Source of the DNA: Kiritimatiellia bacterium
GTDB lineage: Bacteria > Verrucomicrobiota > Kiritimatiellia > JAFGHX01
Assembly (NCBI GenBank): GCA_016929905.1
Contig: JAFGHX010000077.1
Coordinates: forward strand, 1-51,526
Direction: 5' to 3'
DNA length: 51,526 nt
Shown here: one piece after another, positions 16,049 through 24,819 of the stretch
Layout: each line of letters starts with the position of its first letter
Position numbering within the stretch: the first letter of the stretch is position 1
Notes under the pieces: generated by a model
The model's database searches: none
What the model saw: only the letters and a program-made list of their open reading frames with translations
What the model was told of the DNA's origin: nothing
Program-made: the position numbers and the translations under genes

Positions 16049-18217
16049 ATGTCACAGATCAAAGTGCGATACGACACGCTCTGGATGCTGGCGGGTGCGG
16101 TGGAGGAGCGGCGCAACGGCGGCGTCGCGATCCCGGCGGCCGTCGACGCGATTGTCCAGGATGCGCTCGTGAAGGTGAACTTCGAGTCGTACATGCGGGA
16201 CGAGTTCCCCGCCCGCCGCGCGGAGGTGCTGCGGATGCTGGAATCGCTCGACGGGCCGGGCAGCGGCGCCGGCGCCTACGAGCCGCCGGCGCAGGATCTG
16301 TATGCGGACCCGCCTCGCCTGCCGCCGTTGGAGACGCGCGGCTTCTTCACGGCCAACGTGCTGAACGTGGGGCTGAAGGCCTATCCGTACGTTGTCGATT
16401 TCAACGGTGACGGCCGGCCGGATCTGCTGGTCGGCGACCATGACGGGTTCATCTATGTGTTTCTCAACGAGGGCACGGCGGCAGAGCCGCGCTTCGGGCC
16501 GGGCGCGCGGCTGCGCGCCGCGGACACAGGCGACCCGTTCATCGTGCGGCTGAACCCGAAGATTGCGATGGGCGATCTGACGGGCAGCGGCTCGCTCGAC
16601 CTGGTGCTCGGCACCTACGAGGGGCGCGTCGCGTTTGTCCGCAACCGCGCGGAGCCCGGCCGGTTCTCGTTCGCCGTGCGGGATCTGGATTTCCTGCGCA
16701 CGAGGGACGGCTACATCGACGTGCGGCAGTACGCCTACCCGGAGCTGGTGGACTGGAACGGGGACGGGTTGCTCGACGTCGTCGTCGGCAACATCGAGGG
16801 CAAGCTGATCCTGTTCCGAAACCTGGGCGGGTCCGGCGGGCCCGTCTTTTCGGACGGCGAGGAGGTTCCAGGCATCGAACGGCTCATGTATCCGTACCCG
16901 GTATTCGCCGACTGGGACAACGACGGGCGCAACGAGCTGATTCTGGGGCACCGCGACGGGACCGTCATCGTCTATGCGAATGCGGGCACGGACTCCGAAC
17001 CGCGCTACGCGCGGCAGGATGTGGCGCGGCATGCCGACGGCCGGCCCGTGGATGTCGGGCTGCTCAGCCATCCGTGCGTGGCGGACCTGACGGGCAGCGG
17101 CCGGAAAGATCTGCTGGTGGGCAACGATCCCGGGCAGGTCATTCTTTTCCGCAACATCGGCACGAACGGGCGGCCCGTCTTCGACGAAGGGCGCCGGCTC
17201 ACGGCGCCCGGCGCGGAGCTGATCGCGGGCGTGCATTCGGTCTTCACCTTTGCCGATTTTCGGGGGACGGGCGTACCCGATCTCGTGGTGGGGCACGAGG
17301 AGGCGCGGCTGCGCATCTTCCCGAACGCAGGCGAACCGGGCGCGCCGGCATTCGACCAATTTGACTATGTGCCCGGGGTCGAGGTGAGCCGGGAGCGGCT
17401 TGCCGCATCCGACCCGGCTACCGCCCCGTTCTGGGACTTGGCGGGCCTGGCGTTCAACACGGAGTATCTCGGGAACCTCGCCCCATGCGCGGTGGACTGG
17501 CGCAATACCGGCACGCTCGACTTGCTGGTGGGCCATTACACCGGACTGGTCTACTGGTTCGAGAACGCCGGCACACGGGACAAGCCGCGGTTCGCGCCGG
17601 GCGTCGCGTTGCGGGCCGGCGGGCGGCCTTTGCGGGTGGCCGGGTTCGCCACACCCGTGGTCTGCGACTGGAACAACGACGGGCGCAAGGATCTGGTGGT
17701 GGGCGATCTGCTCGGCCGCGTCCGCGTGTTCCTGAACACGGGCGCGGATGATGCACCCGAGTTCGAGGCCGGCTGTGCCGTGACGGTCGCGGGCCGCCCG
17801 CTCGCGCTGGGTCCGCGCGCGATTGTGGAGGTGGCGGATCTGGACGGCGACGGGAAGAAGGATCTCATCGTGGGCAACCGGCTGGGCGACGTCTATGCGC
17901 TGCTGAATACGGGCACGGATGCAGAACCGCGCTTCGACGCGGTCGAGCGGGTCCGCGACAAGAGCGCGCTCTGGCGGCGGCTTTATGCCGGCATGCAGCA
18001 CGTGGCGAGTTGGAAGGGATTGTACGACCGGCTGCCGTCGCCGGGGCAGCCGAAACCGATGAATGTTGTGGAAACGGCCTGCCCGCGGGTCGCGGACCTG
18101 AACGGCGCCGGGCGGCCGGAGTTACTCGTCTCGCAGCGGTACGGGCGCGTGTTTCGGTACGGAACCGTCCCCCATCCGCCGGCGCCGCCGCGAACCGAAA
18201 GAGAGGGGGCCCGATGA
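16049..18217 (+). CDS. Protein with ten FG-GAP/VCBS-like repeats
   Basis: 722 residues. After a helical, unrecognised N-terminal domain (1-95), about ten beta-propeller-type repeats begin near residues 117, 176, 235, 288, 346, 403, 483, 540, 597 and 683. Each has a calcium-loop-like motif (DFNGDGRPDLLVG, DWNGDGLLDVVVG, DLDGDGKKDLIVG) followed by GxxxxxxNxG. Such repeats usually form propellers that bind ligand or partner proteins outside the cytoplasm. No signal peptide or transmembrane helix is visible from this ATG (GGAGA upstream), so its location is unclear. It follows the anti-sigma gene by 80 bp and overlaps the next start by ATGA. No catalytic motif seen. Confidence 0.82.
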   Translation: MSQIKVRYDTLWMLAGAVEERRNGGVAIPAAVDAIVQDALVKVNFESYMRDEFPARRAEVLRMLESLDGPGSGAGAYEPPAQDLYADPPRLPPLETRGFFTANVLNVGLKAYPYVVDFNGDGRPDLLVGDHDGFIYVFLNEGTAAEPRFGPGARLRAADTGDPFIVRLNPKIAMGDLTGSGSLDLVLGTYEGRVAFVRNRAEPGRFSFAVRDLDFLRTRDGYIDVRQYAYPELVDWNGDGLLDVVVGNIEGKLILFRNLGGSGGPVFSDGEEVPGIERLMYPYPVFADWDNDGRNELILGHRDGTVIVYANAGTDSEPRYARQDVARHADGRPVDVGLLSHPCVADLTGSGRKDLLVGNDPGQVILFRNIGTNGRPVFDEGRRLTAPGAELIAGVHSVFTFADFRGTGVPDLVVGHEEARLRIFPNAGEPGAPAFDQFDYVPGVEVSRERLAASDPATAPFWDLAGLAFNTEYLGNLAPCAVDWRNTGTLDLLVGHYTGLVYWFENAGTRDKPRFAPGVALRAGGRPLRVAGFATPVVCDWNNDGRKDLVVGDLLGRVRVFLNTGADDAPEFEAGCAVTVAGRPLALGPRAIVEVADLDGDGKKDLIVGNRLGDVYALLNTGTDAEPRFDAVERVRDKSALWRRLYAGMQHVASWKGLYDRLPSPGQPKPMNVVETACPRVADLNGAGRPELLVSQRYGRVFRYGTVPHPPAPPRTEREGAR

Positions 18218-20328
18218 GATCGTCGTCCACAGCCTCACGTCTGGTCGCCATCGCCACGGCAGCTGCCGCCGTGACCGCGGGACCGGCCGCCACACCGCAG
18301 GCGGAGAGGCCCGCGCAGAAGCCGGGCGTCGTCTTCTCGACCTATCGGGCCACCTCCATCGTCAACGGCTCGCTGTATATCTACATACGCAACGCCGGCA
18401 CCGCCGGCATCGGACTGGAGAGTATCAGCCTGAATGGCCGGGATATCGATGGGCTGAAGGCTGACGGCGTGGAGACCTGGCATACGCTGCGACCGCGCCT
18501 GATACCGCCGGGCAAGCTGGGGGAGCTGCTGATCCGCTTCGAGTCGCTCCCGGCCGAGTGGGTCGTCGGCTTCTTCACGGGCACAAAGGAGTCGGTCGAG
18601 GCGCGAGTCACGGTGCGCCTGACCGGCGCCGAGCCGATCGAGACCTCCGTGCGCCTCAGCGAAGCCCATGAGCCGGTCCAGATCAACTTCGTCGGGTTCA
18701 GCGCCGATCTCCGGACGCTCCACCTCTACGCGCAGAACAATGACTGGCTGCTGGGCGACCACGGCAATGCTCACCGCGTGAAGGCTGTCGGCGTGAACGG
18801 GGAGGACGTGACGGCCCGCTGCCGATTCGGGAACCGTACGCTCACGGATACCGTCGTGCCCATCGAAGTGAGCCTGCCGGCGCCGCTGGCCAAGGGCAGG
18901 TACACGGTCGTAACGCTGGAGACCGAGGACGGGTATCGCACGGGGCTGACCGTGCGCGCGCTGCCCTCCGAGTTTCCCATCCAGGTCGTGCTGTTCCAGG
19001 AGCTGCGCGCCGATGGCGTGGCGGACGTCTACGAGCACGGCTTCACCGCCGTGGGCCAGTGCGGCTGGCGCGACCAGAGCCTGCGCGAGGCCAAGCCGCT
19101 TGGCCTCGATCTGTTCTTGTTCGATTCCGAGAAGAACCTCGAGTGTCTGCACCGGTACTCGGGGCCCGCGTACCCGGAGATCAAGGGGTACTGGATGGAC
19201 GAGATCGACCGTTACCCCGAGAAATGCTTCGAGGCGATCCGCCGGGCGGAAGTGCACTACGAGGAGCGGGGCCGCCACATGCCGCTGCACACGCTGAACA
19301 TCATGGCGGCTTCGAAGCCGCGCGGGGCCGACTGGTTCGAATTCGCCGACGCCGTCACGCAGGGCTACTGCCTCGAGGGCGTGGGCGGCCCGCGCTCGGA
19401 CTTCGCGTGCCACGCCGCGCTCGCCAAGCGCGAATACCGACGCGCGCGCCGCCCATTCCTGCCGTATCTGCGCAACGCGGAAGTCGGGTTCGAGCTGGAC
19501 GTGACGAACCGCACGGTGATCGGCTTGTCCCCGATCCGGCCGTATCCGATCATGCCGGCCGAGGAGCGATTCCTCACCTACGGCTGCCTGATGCAGGGGG
19601 CCAAAGGGTTCCTGCACTGGGGCTATGGCCACATGCTGTTCGAGAACCGCTGGGGCTGGTTCAGCCACACGTATCCGTCGCTGCGCCTCTCGATGGGCGG
19701 GCTGCCGGGCGACATGGCGCGCGGGTACACGATCCCGCGCGACGTGGTCGAGGATCTCAAGGCGGTGTGGGGCGAGATCGGTCGGATCAACGTCGAATTG
19801 CGCACGATCGGCCCGCTCGTCGCGCTCAGCGACGTGTCGAACCTGGCGCGCATCGAGCGAACCATCCCCGAGAAGGGCGTCGGCAAGTGGGGCGACCGCA
19901 CCGCCGAGGTCGCTTCGCTTGTCTGCGGTCTGGACACCGTGATCGTGCTGCTGCTCAACATGGATTTGCAGACGGGCTGGTCGGCGGCACGCCAGCGGGA
20001 CAATCGGATCGTCAGATATGAGCCGGTCGATGTGACGCTGCGCGTGCGCGTGCCGCCGTGGCTCAAGCCGGTCGACACGTTCACCGTCGATGTCCAGCGG
20101 CTGGCCGATGCCCGGCCGCTGAGCGTCGAGAGCGGGCTGACGTTCCGCTTCCCGCGCCTGGCGGTCTCGCAGATCCTGGTGGTCACCGCCGATCAGGGCC
20201 TGCGTGCGCGCATGGCCAGGAGGCTGGCCGACGGGCAGGCGCGCCTGCGCGCCGCCGCCCGGCGCCAGCCGCAGCCGCTGCCCGCGTGCTATGAGGATCC
20301 GGACGCCAAGAAGGAGAAGACGCCATGA
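18214..20328 (+). CDS. Secreted glycosidase-like protein, paralogue 1
   Basis: 704 residues. A signal peptide is likely (SRLVAIATAAAAVTAGPAA). Residues about 38-240 form beta-rich domains with FSTYRATSIVNGSLYIYIRN. The second half looks like an alpha/beta barrel: YWMDEIDRYP (D329, E330, D332), PLHTLNIMAA, WFEFADAVTQGYC, FLTYGCLMQGAKGFLHWGYG. It ends with a beta domain. A paralogue of the same length and order lies at 25075-27168, with the DEID motif at the same residue numbers. Glycoside hydrolase activity is inferred from the fold-like pattern and carboxylate placement; no known GH family is assigned. The start overlaps the upstream stop (ATGA), showing translational coupling with the FG-GAP gene. 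Confidence 0.78.
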   Translation: MRSSSTASRLVAIATAAAAVTAGPAATPQAERPAQKPGVVFSTYRATSIVNGSLYIYIRNAGTAGIGLESISLNGRDIDGLKADGVETWHTLRPRLIPPGKLGELLIRFESLPAEWVVGFFTGTKESVEARVTVRLTGAEPIETSVRLSEAHEPVQINFVGFSADLRTLHLYAQNNDWLLGDHGNAHRVKAVGVNGEDVTARCRFGNRTLTDTVVPIEVSLPAPLAKGRYTVVTLETEDGYRTGLTVRALPSEFPIQVVLFQELRADGVADVYEHGFTAVGQCGWRDQSLREAKPLGLDLFLFDSEKNLECLHRYSGPAYPEIKGYWMDEIDRYPEKCFEAIRRAEVHYEERGRHMPLHTLNIMAASKPRGADWFEFADAVTQGYCLEGVGGPRSDFACHAALAKREYRRARRPFLPYLRNAEVGFELDVTNRTVIGLSPIRPYPIMPAEERFLTYGCLMQGAKGFLHWGYGHMLFENRWGWFSHTYPSLRLSMGGLPGDMARGYTIPRDVVEDLKAVWGEIGRINVELRTIGPLVALSDVSNLARIERTIPEKGVGKWGDRTAEVASLVCGLDTVIVLLLNMDLQTGWSAARQRDNRIVRYEPVDVTLRVRVPPWLKPVDTFTVDVQRLADARPLSVESGLTFRFPRLAVSQILVVTADQGLRARMARRLADGQARLRAAARRQPQPLPACYEDPDAKKEKTP

Positions 20329-21224
20329 ACGACACGGCGGGCGTGAATGAACGCGAATGCGCTTCGAGACGCGACCGCCCCGGACATCCCGCCGAGCCGA
20401 GAACGGAGGCGATCCTGGGTGCGCGGGTTCATGAATGCGCTGACGTATTCCCGGAAGCGGCTCGTCAGGAGCCTCGCCCTCCAAGGAGACAAACAGGGTG
20501 TAGTCCGGAGGGCGAGCGCCTGCCCGCCGAAGGCCGGGCGCAGGCGGGTCCTCGCGAGCCGCTTCCTTCAAGTGGATCACCGCATTGGCAAACCGGTGCG
20601 TCAGGCCGCGGAACGCCGTGTTGCGCAGCCCGCGCGCTGGCCGGCATGATCGCCGCCTGTCTGCTGGCTGCCGCCGCCCCGTGCGCGGCGGCGGAGACCT
20701 ATCAGAACGGATTCGACGGCCCAGACGCCACCCAGCGCTGGCGCCCGATCGTTGGCGAGTGGCGCATGTCCGACAGCCGCTATGCCTGCGTGAGGGACCC
20801 CGTCACGGGCGGTCCGGCCGGCCGTACGGTTTCGACTGTCCCACTCGGCGACGGCACGATCGAGGCGCACGTCAAAGCCACGGCGCGCGACAAGCCCAAC
20901 AAGGGCGGCGGGTTCGGCCTGATGAAATACGTCGACGAGCAGAACTGGCTCGCCGTGCGGTTCGGCTCGTGGAAGAACGTGACGCTCGAAATCTTTGAAG
21001 ATGGCAAGCGGCGAATCGAAGAGTGCGGCTGCATCTTCGATCCCGAGATCGGCCGCGCGTACCGCATCCGCGCCATCTTCCGCGGCTCGCGCGTCCTGAT
21101 CCTGCTGGACAAGCGCGTGGTCGCGGTCATGGACGGCCTGCCCGTGTTCGAGGGCGCCCGCGCCGGCCTCTTCGCCATCTCCGCCTGCGAGTTCGACGAC
21201 GTGCAGGTCAGCCCCGCCCCATAG
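20325..21224 (+). CDS. Secreted LamG/concanavalin-like protein, paralogue 1, with a repeat in its 5' part
   Basis: The frame opens at ATG 20325, which has AAGGAG seven bases upstream and overlaps the previous stop as ATGA, giving 299 residues. A signal-peptide-like segment (MIAACLLAAAAPCAAA) begins only at residue 108 (ATG 20646). The first 107 residues include the family 2 inverted repeat at 20453-20566 and do not look like protein. Either translation truly starts at 20646 (192 residues), or an insertion has pushed the signal sequence inward. The mature part (about residues 125-299) is a single beta-sandwich (NGFDGPDATQRW, GDGTIEAHVKAT, FGLMKYVDEQNWLAVRFG, LFAISACEFDDVQVS). It is homologous to the anti-sigma C-terminal domain and to 27253-27864. 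Probable extracellular carbohydrate binding or DUF1080-like role; function not proven. Confidence 0.75.
   Translation: MNDTAGVNERECASRRDRPGHPAEPRTEAILGARVHECADVFPEAARQEPRPPRRQTGCSPEGERLPAEGRAQAGPREPLPSSGSPHWQTGASGRGTPCCAARALAGMIAACLLAAAAPCAAAETYQNGFDGPDATQRWRPIVGEWRMSDSRYACVRDPVTGGPAGRTVSTVPLGDGTIEAHVKATARDKPNKGGGFGLMKYVDEQNWLAVRFGSWKNVTLEIFEDGKRRIEECGCIFDPEIGRAYRIRAIFRGSRVLILLDKRVVAVMDGLPVFEGARAGLFAISACEFDDVQVSPAP
20453..20566. repeat. Family 2 inverted-repeat element, copy d
   Basis: Arms GGAAGCGGCTCG...GCCCTCC (20453-20482) and GGAGGGCGAGCG...GAGCCGCTTCC (20517-20566). The right arm carries about 29 extra bases (about 20529-20547 and flanks), themselves a GCCCGCC/GGCGGGC hairpin. The element lies inside the open frame of the LamG-like gene, upstream of its signal sequence. 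The opposite strand from 20650 leftward has a short open stretch with protein-like composition that could be part of a decayed gene. Confidence 0.65.
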
Positions 21225-21382
21225 GGTTCGCGCAGAAATACGTTCACATGTGAAGCTACTTTTGCTCGGGCCCATAGCCGGCCGGCCCCGGCGGCGGCGC
21301 CTCGCTGCCGCAGGCGAATCTTGGACGTGCTGAACCTGCCTTCCCATTCGTCCCTGTTTTCGGACTACGCCCTCTGGGGGGC

Positions 21383-21411
21383 TTGATTTTTCAGAAAGAT
21401 ATGGGTATAAT
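21383..21411 (+). promoter_or_regulatory. Sigma-70-type promoter of the GntR/LacI-like regulator
   Basis: TTGATT at 21383-21388, a 17-bp spacer, then a perfect TATAAT at 21406-21411. The regulator's ATG follows at 21437, so the leader would be only about 20 nt. The region is locally AT-rich against a GC-rich background. Confidence 0.65.
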
Positions 21412-21438
21412 TCAAGTACTTATGGGGGTAACTTGAAT
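21410..21438. promoter_or_regulatory. Inverted-repeat operator candidate overlapping promoter and start codon
   Basis: ATTCAAGT (21410-21417) and ACTTGAAT (21431-21438) are perfect 8-bp inverted repeats with centres 21 bp apart, two helical turns. The left arm overlaps the -10 hexamer and the right arm overlaps the ATG of the regulator gene, an arrangement expected for autorepression by a dimeric winged-helix protein. Confidence 0.55.
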
Positions 21439-22516
21439 GCCGAAAGGGCGTAAGGGGGCTGTCTCGCGGTATGGCGGCATTTGTGCGGCGCTGCAGGAGC
21501 GCATTCGGGCCGGGTACGCGGGCCGGCTGTCCGAAGCGGCCATCATGGCGGAGTTTGGTGTGGGGCGCAACACGGCGATGCGGGCGCTGGACATGCTGGA
21601 GGCCGAAGGGTGGGTGCGCCGGGTGCACGGCAGCGGGACGTATCCGGTGCCTGGGGGGGTGAAGCCGCGCAAGGGGATCCACGTTGTGTTCACCGACGGC
21701 ATGCTGGGCCACCTGCGCCAGGGCGGGATGACGGCCTACCTGCTGTTCAGCCGGCTGCAGGGCATTCTGGCGTGGCCGCAGGCGGCGCAATGTCTTGTGA
21801 AGATCGTCATTGTGCGGCTGGACGAGTCGCAGGCGGCGAAGCGCGAGACGCTGCTGGGGCTGGGTCCGCGCAGCGGCCTGATCTTTCCGGTTTACGAGGG
21901 GTTCGAGGATCTCATCGAGCTGTGCCGGCGCGAGCGCATGCCGTACGTGGCCGCGGCCCCGCCGGGCTGCGCGGTGAACAGCGTGGGTCTGGACCACTAT
22001 GCCGGTACGGCCAAGGTCATGGAGCACCTGGTGAATCAGGCGCGGCGCCGGCACGTGCTGTTCGTGACGCAGTCTCTGGACAGCCCGTGGCTTCAGCCGC
22101 GCTACGCGGCCTACCGGGATGTTCTGCGCGCGAACCGGCTGCCGCTGCGCGAGGAGCTGGTGTTGACGATGGGCGGGAGCGGGAATACTTCCGCGGCCGC
22201 CGCGCGGGTGGCGGCGGTGCTGCGCGCGCAGCCGCAGATCGACGCGATCTTCGCCTCGTCCGGGCGGCACTTCTCGTCGATTGCCGAGGCGGTACGGCGC
22301 CTGCGGCTGAAGGTGCCCGAGCGGCTGGCCCTGGTCGTGTACGACGACCCGCCGGAACTGGCCGAGCACCGGCCGCCGGTCACGGCGGTACGCACGCCGC
22401 TGGAGAAGATGGGCGAGATCATGATCGAGAAGGTGGTAGAGATGATCGATTTCGGGTTCCGCGACGACCTCCGCATCGTGCTCGAGGGGGAACTCGTAGT
22501 GCGGGCAAGTTCGTGA
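21437..22516 (+). CDS. GntR-type winged helix fused to a LacI/periplasmic-binding-like sensor
   Basis: 359 residues. The N-terminal winged HTH at about 11-72 is of GntR type: LSEAAIMAEFGVGRNTAMRA (recognition helix), then LEAEGWVRRVHGSGTYPV (wing). Residues about 80-359 form a two-lobed sugar-binding sensor like LacI/GalR or AraR: IHVVFTDGMLG, VNSVGLDHYAGTAKVMEHL, IDAIFASSGRHFSSIAEAVR, LALVVYDDPPELAEHRPPVT. It would bind DNA and release on binding a sugar. It lies directly upstream of the CBM-glycosidase gene (22551), with 34 bp between them, and between the two duplicated modules, so these are its likely targets. An inverted repeat across its own promoter suggests autoregulation. Confidence 0.9.
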   Translation: MPKGRKGAVSRYGGICAALQERIRAGYAGRLSEAAIMAEFGVGRNTAMRALDMLEAEGWVRRVHGSGTYPVPGGVKPRKGIHVVFTDGMLGHLRQGGMTAYLLFSRLQGILAWPQAAQCLVKIVIVRLDESQAAKRETLLGLGPRSGLIFPVYEGFEDLIELCRRERMPYVAAAPPGCAVNSVGLDHYAGTAKVMEHLVNQARRRHVLFVTQSLDSPWLQPRYAAYRDVLRANRLPLREELVLTMGGSGNTSAAAARVAAVLRAQPQIDAIFASSGRHFSSIAEAVRRLRLKVPERLALVVYDDPPELAEHRPPVTAVRTPLEKMGEIMIEKVVEMIDFGFRDDLRIVLEGELVVRASS

Positions 22517-22550
22517 GGCGGGGCGCCACTTGGCGAGAGGAGGACAGGTC

Positions 22551-24797
22551 ATGAAGCATAGACGTTGGCTGGCGGTGCTTGTGGCGGCGGGCTGGGCATG
22601 CGGCGGGGCGGCGCCCTGTGCGGCGCGGCCCGCGCGATGGCGCGCGTTGTTCGCGGACATTCCGACGTCGACGCAAACGGTGCGGCTGGTGAACGCGGAT
22701 TTCGAGGCGGGCGACAAGCTGACGGGTTGGCTGGGCAATCCCAGCGCGGCGGTGGACACGGCCGAGCGGCACGGCGGCCGGCGCAGCCTGCGCCTCACGA
22801 ATCCGGGCCGGGACGGCAAGTTTCACCCGCAGATCACGCAGCAGATACCGGTGCGTCCGCTGGCCGATTACACGGTGCGCGCGTTTGCCAGGACGCGCAA
22901 CCTGACGGACCCCGACAGGAAGCAGGATCCATCCGGGGCGCGGGTGATCATCCAGTGGGTCGACAGCGACCATACGTGGTTTTGCGTGGGCGACAACACC
23001 AGCCGTCCCAAACCGGATGCGGACTGGCAGGAGATCAAGTGCACGGCGACCGCACCGGTCGGCGCGGCCTACGCCACCCTCTTCATCTCGCTGCGCGCCA
23101 ACGGGACGGCGTGGTTCGACGACATCGAGGTGAGTGAAGTCGTCCGCGCACTCGAGCTTCGCGAGCCGGCCGACGGCGCCCGTGTGCGGGACAACACGCC
23201 GGCCTTCTCCTGGTCCTTCGTGCCGGGGGTGGACTTCGAGGTCCAGGTCTCGCCGGATCCCGCGTTCCCGCCGGCGTCGGTGCAGGCGCAGAGGACGGAA
23301 GAGATGGCGTTGGACTGGGACACGCCGCTGGCGCCGGGGGTCTGGTACTGGCGTGTGGTTTCGCCCACGGCCAGGGTTGAGTCAGCGCCGTGCCGTTTCG
23401 AGCAGACGGCGCCCGCGGACGCCGACACGGCCGGCCCGCGGCTCGAGACCTGGCATCACTGGGTGGGGCCGAAGCCGCTCGAACTGCGCTACCGTGACCC
23501 GAGCGGGATTGGCGCCGTCCGTCTGACGCTCGACGGGCAGGATGTTTCCGCGGCCGTGCAGTGGGGACAAGAGACGGCGGTCTACCGCCCGCCGGCGGAC
23601 TGGCCGGCGGGACTGCATCGTGCGCGTGTCGAACTTGCCGATCGCGCCGGGAACGTGACGCGCCGGGATCTGTGGCTTTCGCACTCGGCGCCCATGCCGA
23701 GCGTGATCTGGCGGCCGCGCGGCGCGCTGAGCATCGGCGGCCGGCCGCACTTCCCGCTCGGCCTCTACCAGGTGAAGCCGGAGGACATGGCGAAGGTGGC
23801 GGCGGGCGGCTTCACCATGGTGCACGATTATCAGTTCGAAGGCAACCGGGTCGACAACGCCGCGGCGCTCGATTATCTGACGGCGGCGGGGCAGGCCGGG
23901 CTGACGGTGTTCATGGGGCTGAGCCGCGAGGCGCTAATGTCCGCCGACTTCGCCTGGGTGGCCGACCGCGTGGCGGGTGTCATGGGCCACCCGGCCCTGC
24001 TGGCCTGGTATCTGTTCGACGAGCCGGGGCACGGCACCCAATACTGCCCGCCGGCCCTGCTTGCGGCGCATCGCCGTCTGATGAAGGCGTTGGACCCGTT
24101 CCACCCGGCAATCGTCACGGTGCCCGGCCCCGCGCGAACGAAGCAATTGTACGAACCGGCCTTCGACGTGCACTGGACCCAGGTCTACCGGAGCCCGGAG
24201 CAGATCGCGAGCGCACTGGACGACGATCGCGCGGCGCTGGCCGCCGACAAGGCCCTGATGGGCATCGTCAATTGCGGGATCGGCCGCGAATACCTCAATG
24301 CGGCCAACGTCCGCTCGCAGGGTGCGTACGAGTCCTTGGCCCGCGACCGGTTCCGGCCGGAAGCGTTTATGGCCCTGGCTCACGAATCCAGCGGGCTGGC
24401 CTGGTGGTGGTTCGGCAAGAGCGGCAAGGAGAAGAAGGTCAGCATCGGCGACGTGCCGGCCGCTTGGGCCGCGCTGACGGGCGTGGTCACACAGGTGCGC
24501 AGCCTCGAGCCGGTGCTCGTGGCCGAGGGCGAGACCCGCCGCTGGACATCAGGGCCGGAAGGCGCGTCGGACGCCGTCCACCTCTGGGAGAAGCGGCATT
24601 CCGGCGGCACGCTGATCGTGGCCGTCAACCGCAGGTCGCAGCCGTGTCGCGTCACGTTCAAGCCCAGCGCCGTGCCGGATGGCGGCACGCTGGATGTGCT
24701 GGGGGAGAACCGGAAGGTTGCCGTCCGCGGCGGCTGTGTCGAGGAAACCTTCGAACCGCTGGGTGTCCATGTCTATGCGGCCCGCCCCGCACGCTGA
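22551..24797 (+). CDS. Secreted multidomain glycosidase-like protein with N-terminal carbohydrate-binding module
   Basis: 748 residues from the ATG with GAGGAGG upstream. The signal peptide MKHRRWLAVLVAAGWACGG is clear. Domains in order: a CBM4/9-like jelly roll at about 45-203 (VNADFEAGDKLTGWLG ... NGTAWFDDIEVSE), a fibronectin-type-III-like region at about 205-295 (LREPADGARVRDNTPAFSW), an Ig-like region at about 305-380, then a TIM-barrel-like domain at about 385-690. That domain includes FPLGLYQVKPEDMAKVAAGG and AWYLFDEPGHG (E491, a candidate acid/base). A short beta domain ends the protein. The layout resembles GH2/GH5-like extracellular enzymes, but the family cannot be named. Probably co-transcribed with the regulator upstream. 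Confident that it is exported; activity is inferred. Confidence 0.8.
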   Translation: MKHRRWLAVLVAAGWACGGAAPCAARPARWRALFADIPTSTQTVRLVNADFEAGDKLTGWLGNPSAAVDTAERHGGRRSLRLTNPGRDGKFHPQITQQIPVRPLADYTVRAFARTRNLTDPDRKQDPSGARVIIQWVDSDHTWFCVGDNTSRPKPDADWQEIKCTATAPVGAAYATLFISLRANGTAWFDDIEVSEVVRALELREPADGARVRDNTPAFSWSFVPGVDFEVQVSPDPAFPPASVQAQRTEEMALDWDTPLAPGVWYWRVVSPTARVESAPCRFEQTAPADADTAGPRLETWHHWVGPKPLELRYRDPSGIGAVRLTLDGQDVSAAVQWGQETAVYRPPADWPAGLHRARVELADRAGNVTRRDLWLSHSAPMPSVIWRPRGALSIGGRPHFPLGLYQVKPEDMAKVAAGGFTMVHDYQFEGNRVDNAAALDYLTAAGQAGLTVFMGLSREALMSADFAWVADRVAGVMGHPALLAWYLFDEPGHGTQYCPPALLAAHRRLMKALDPFHPAIVTVPGPARTKQLYEPAFDVHWTQVYRSPEQIASALDDDRAALAADKALMGIVNCGIGREYLNAANVRSQGAYESLARDRFRPEAFMALAHESSGLAWWWFGKSGKEKKVSIGDVPAAWAALTGVVTQVRSLEPVLVAEGETRRWTSGPEGASDAVHLWEKRHSGGTLIVAVNRRSQPCRVTFKPSAVPDGGTLDVLGENRKVAVRGGCVEETFEPLGVHVYAARPAR

Positions 24798-24819
24798 ACC
24801 GGCTCCAGCCGCGGCGGGC

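Noticed and set aside
16052..18001. 649-codon minus-strand frame opposite the FG-GAP gene
   Set aside because: Shadow of the repeat-containing gene; its apparent internal repeats mirror those of the real protein.
18235..20580. 781-codon minus-strand frame opposite paralogue 1
   Set aside because: Antisense of a signal-peptide-bearing protein with a conserved paralogue; only its first part near 20580 looks protein-like and is noted as a possible fossil.
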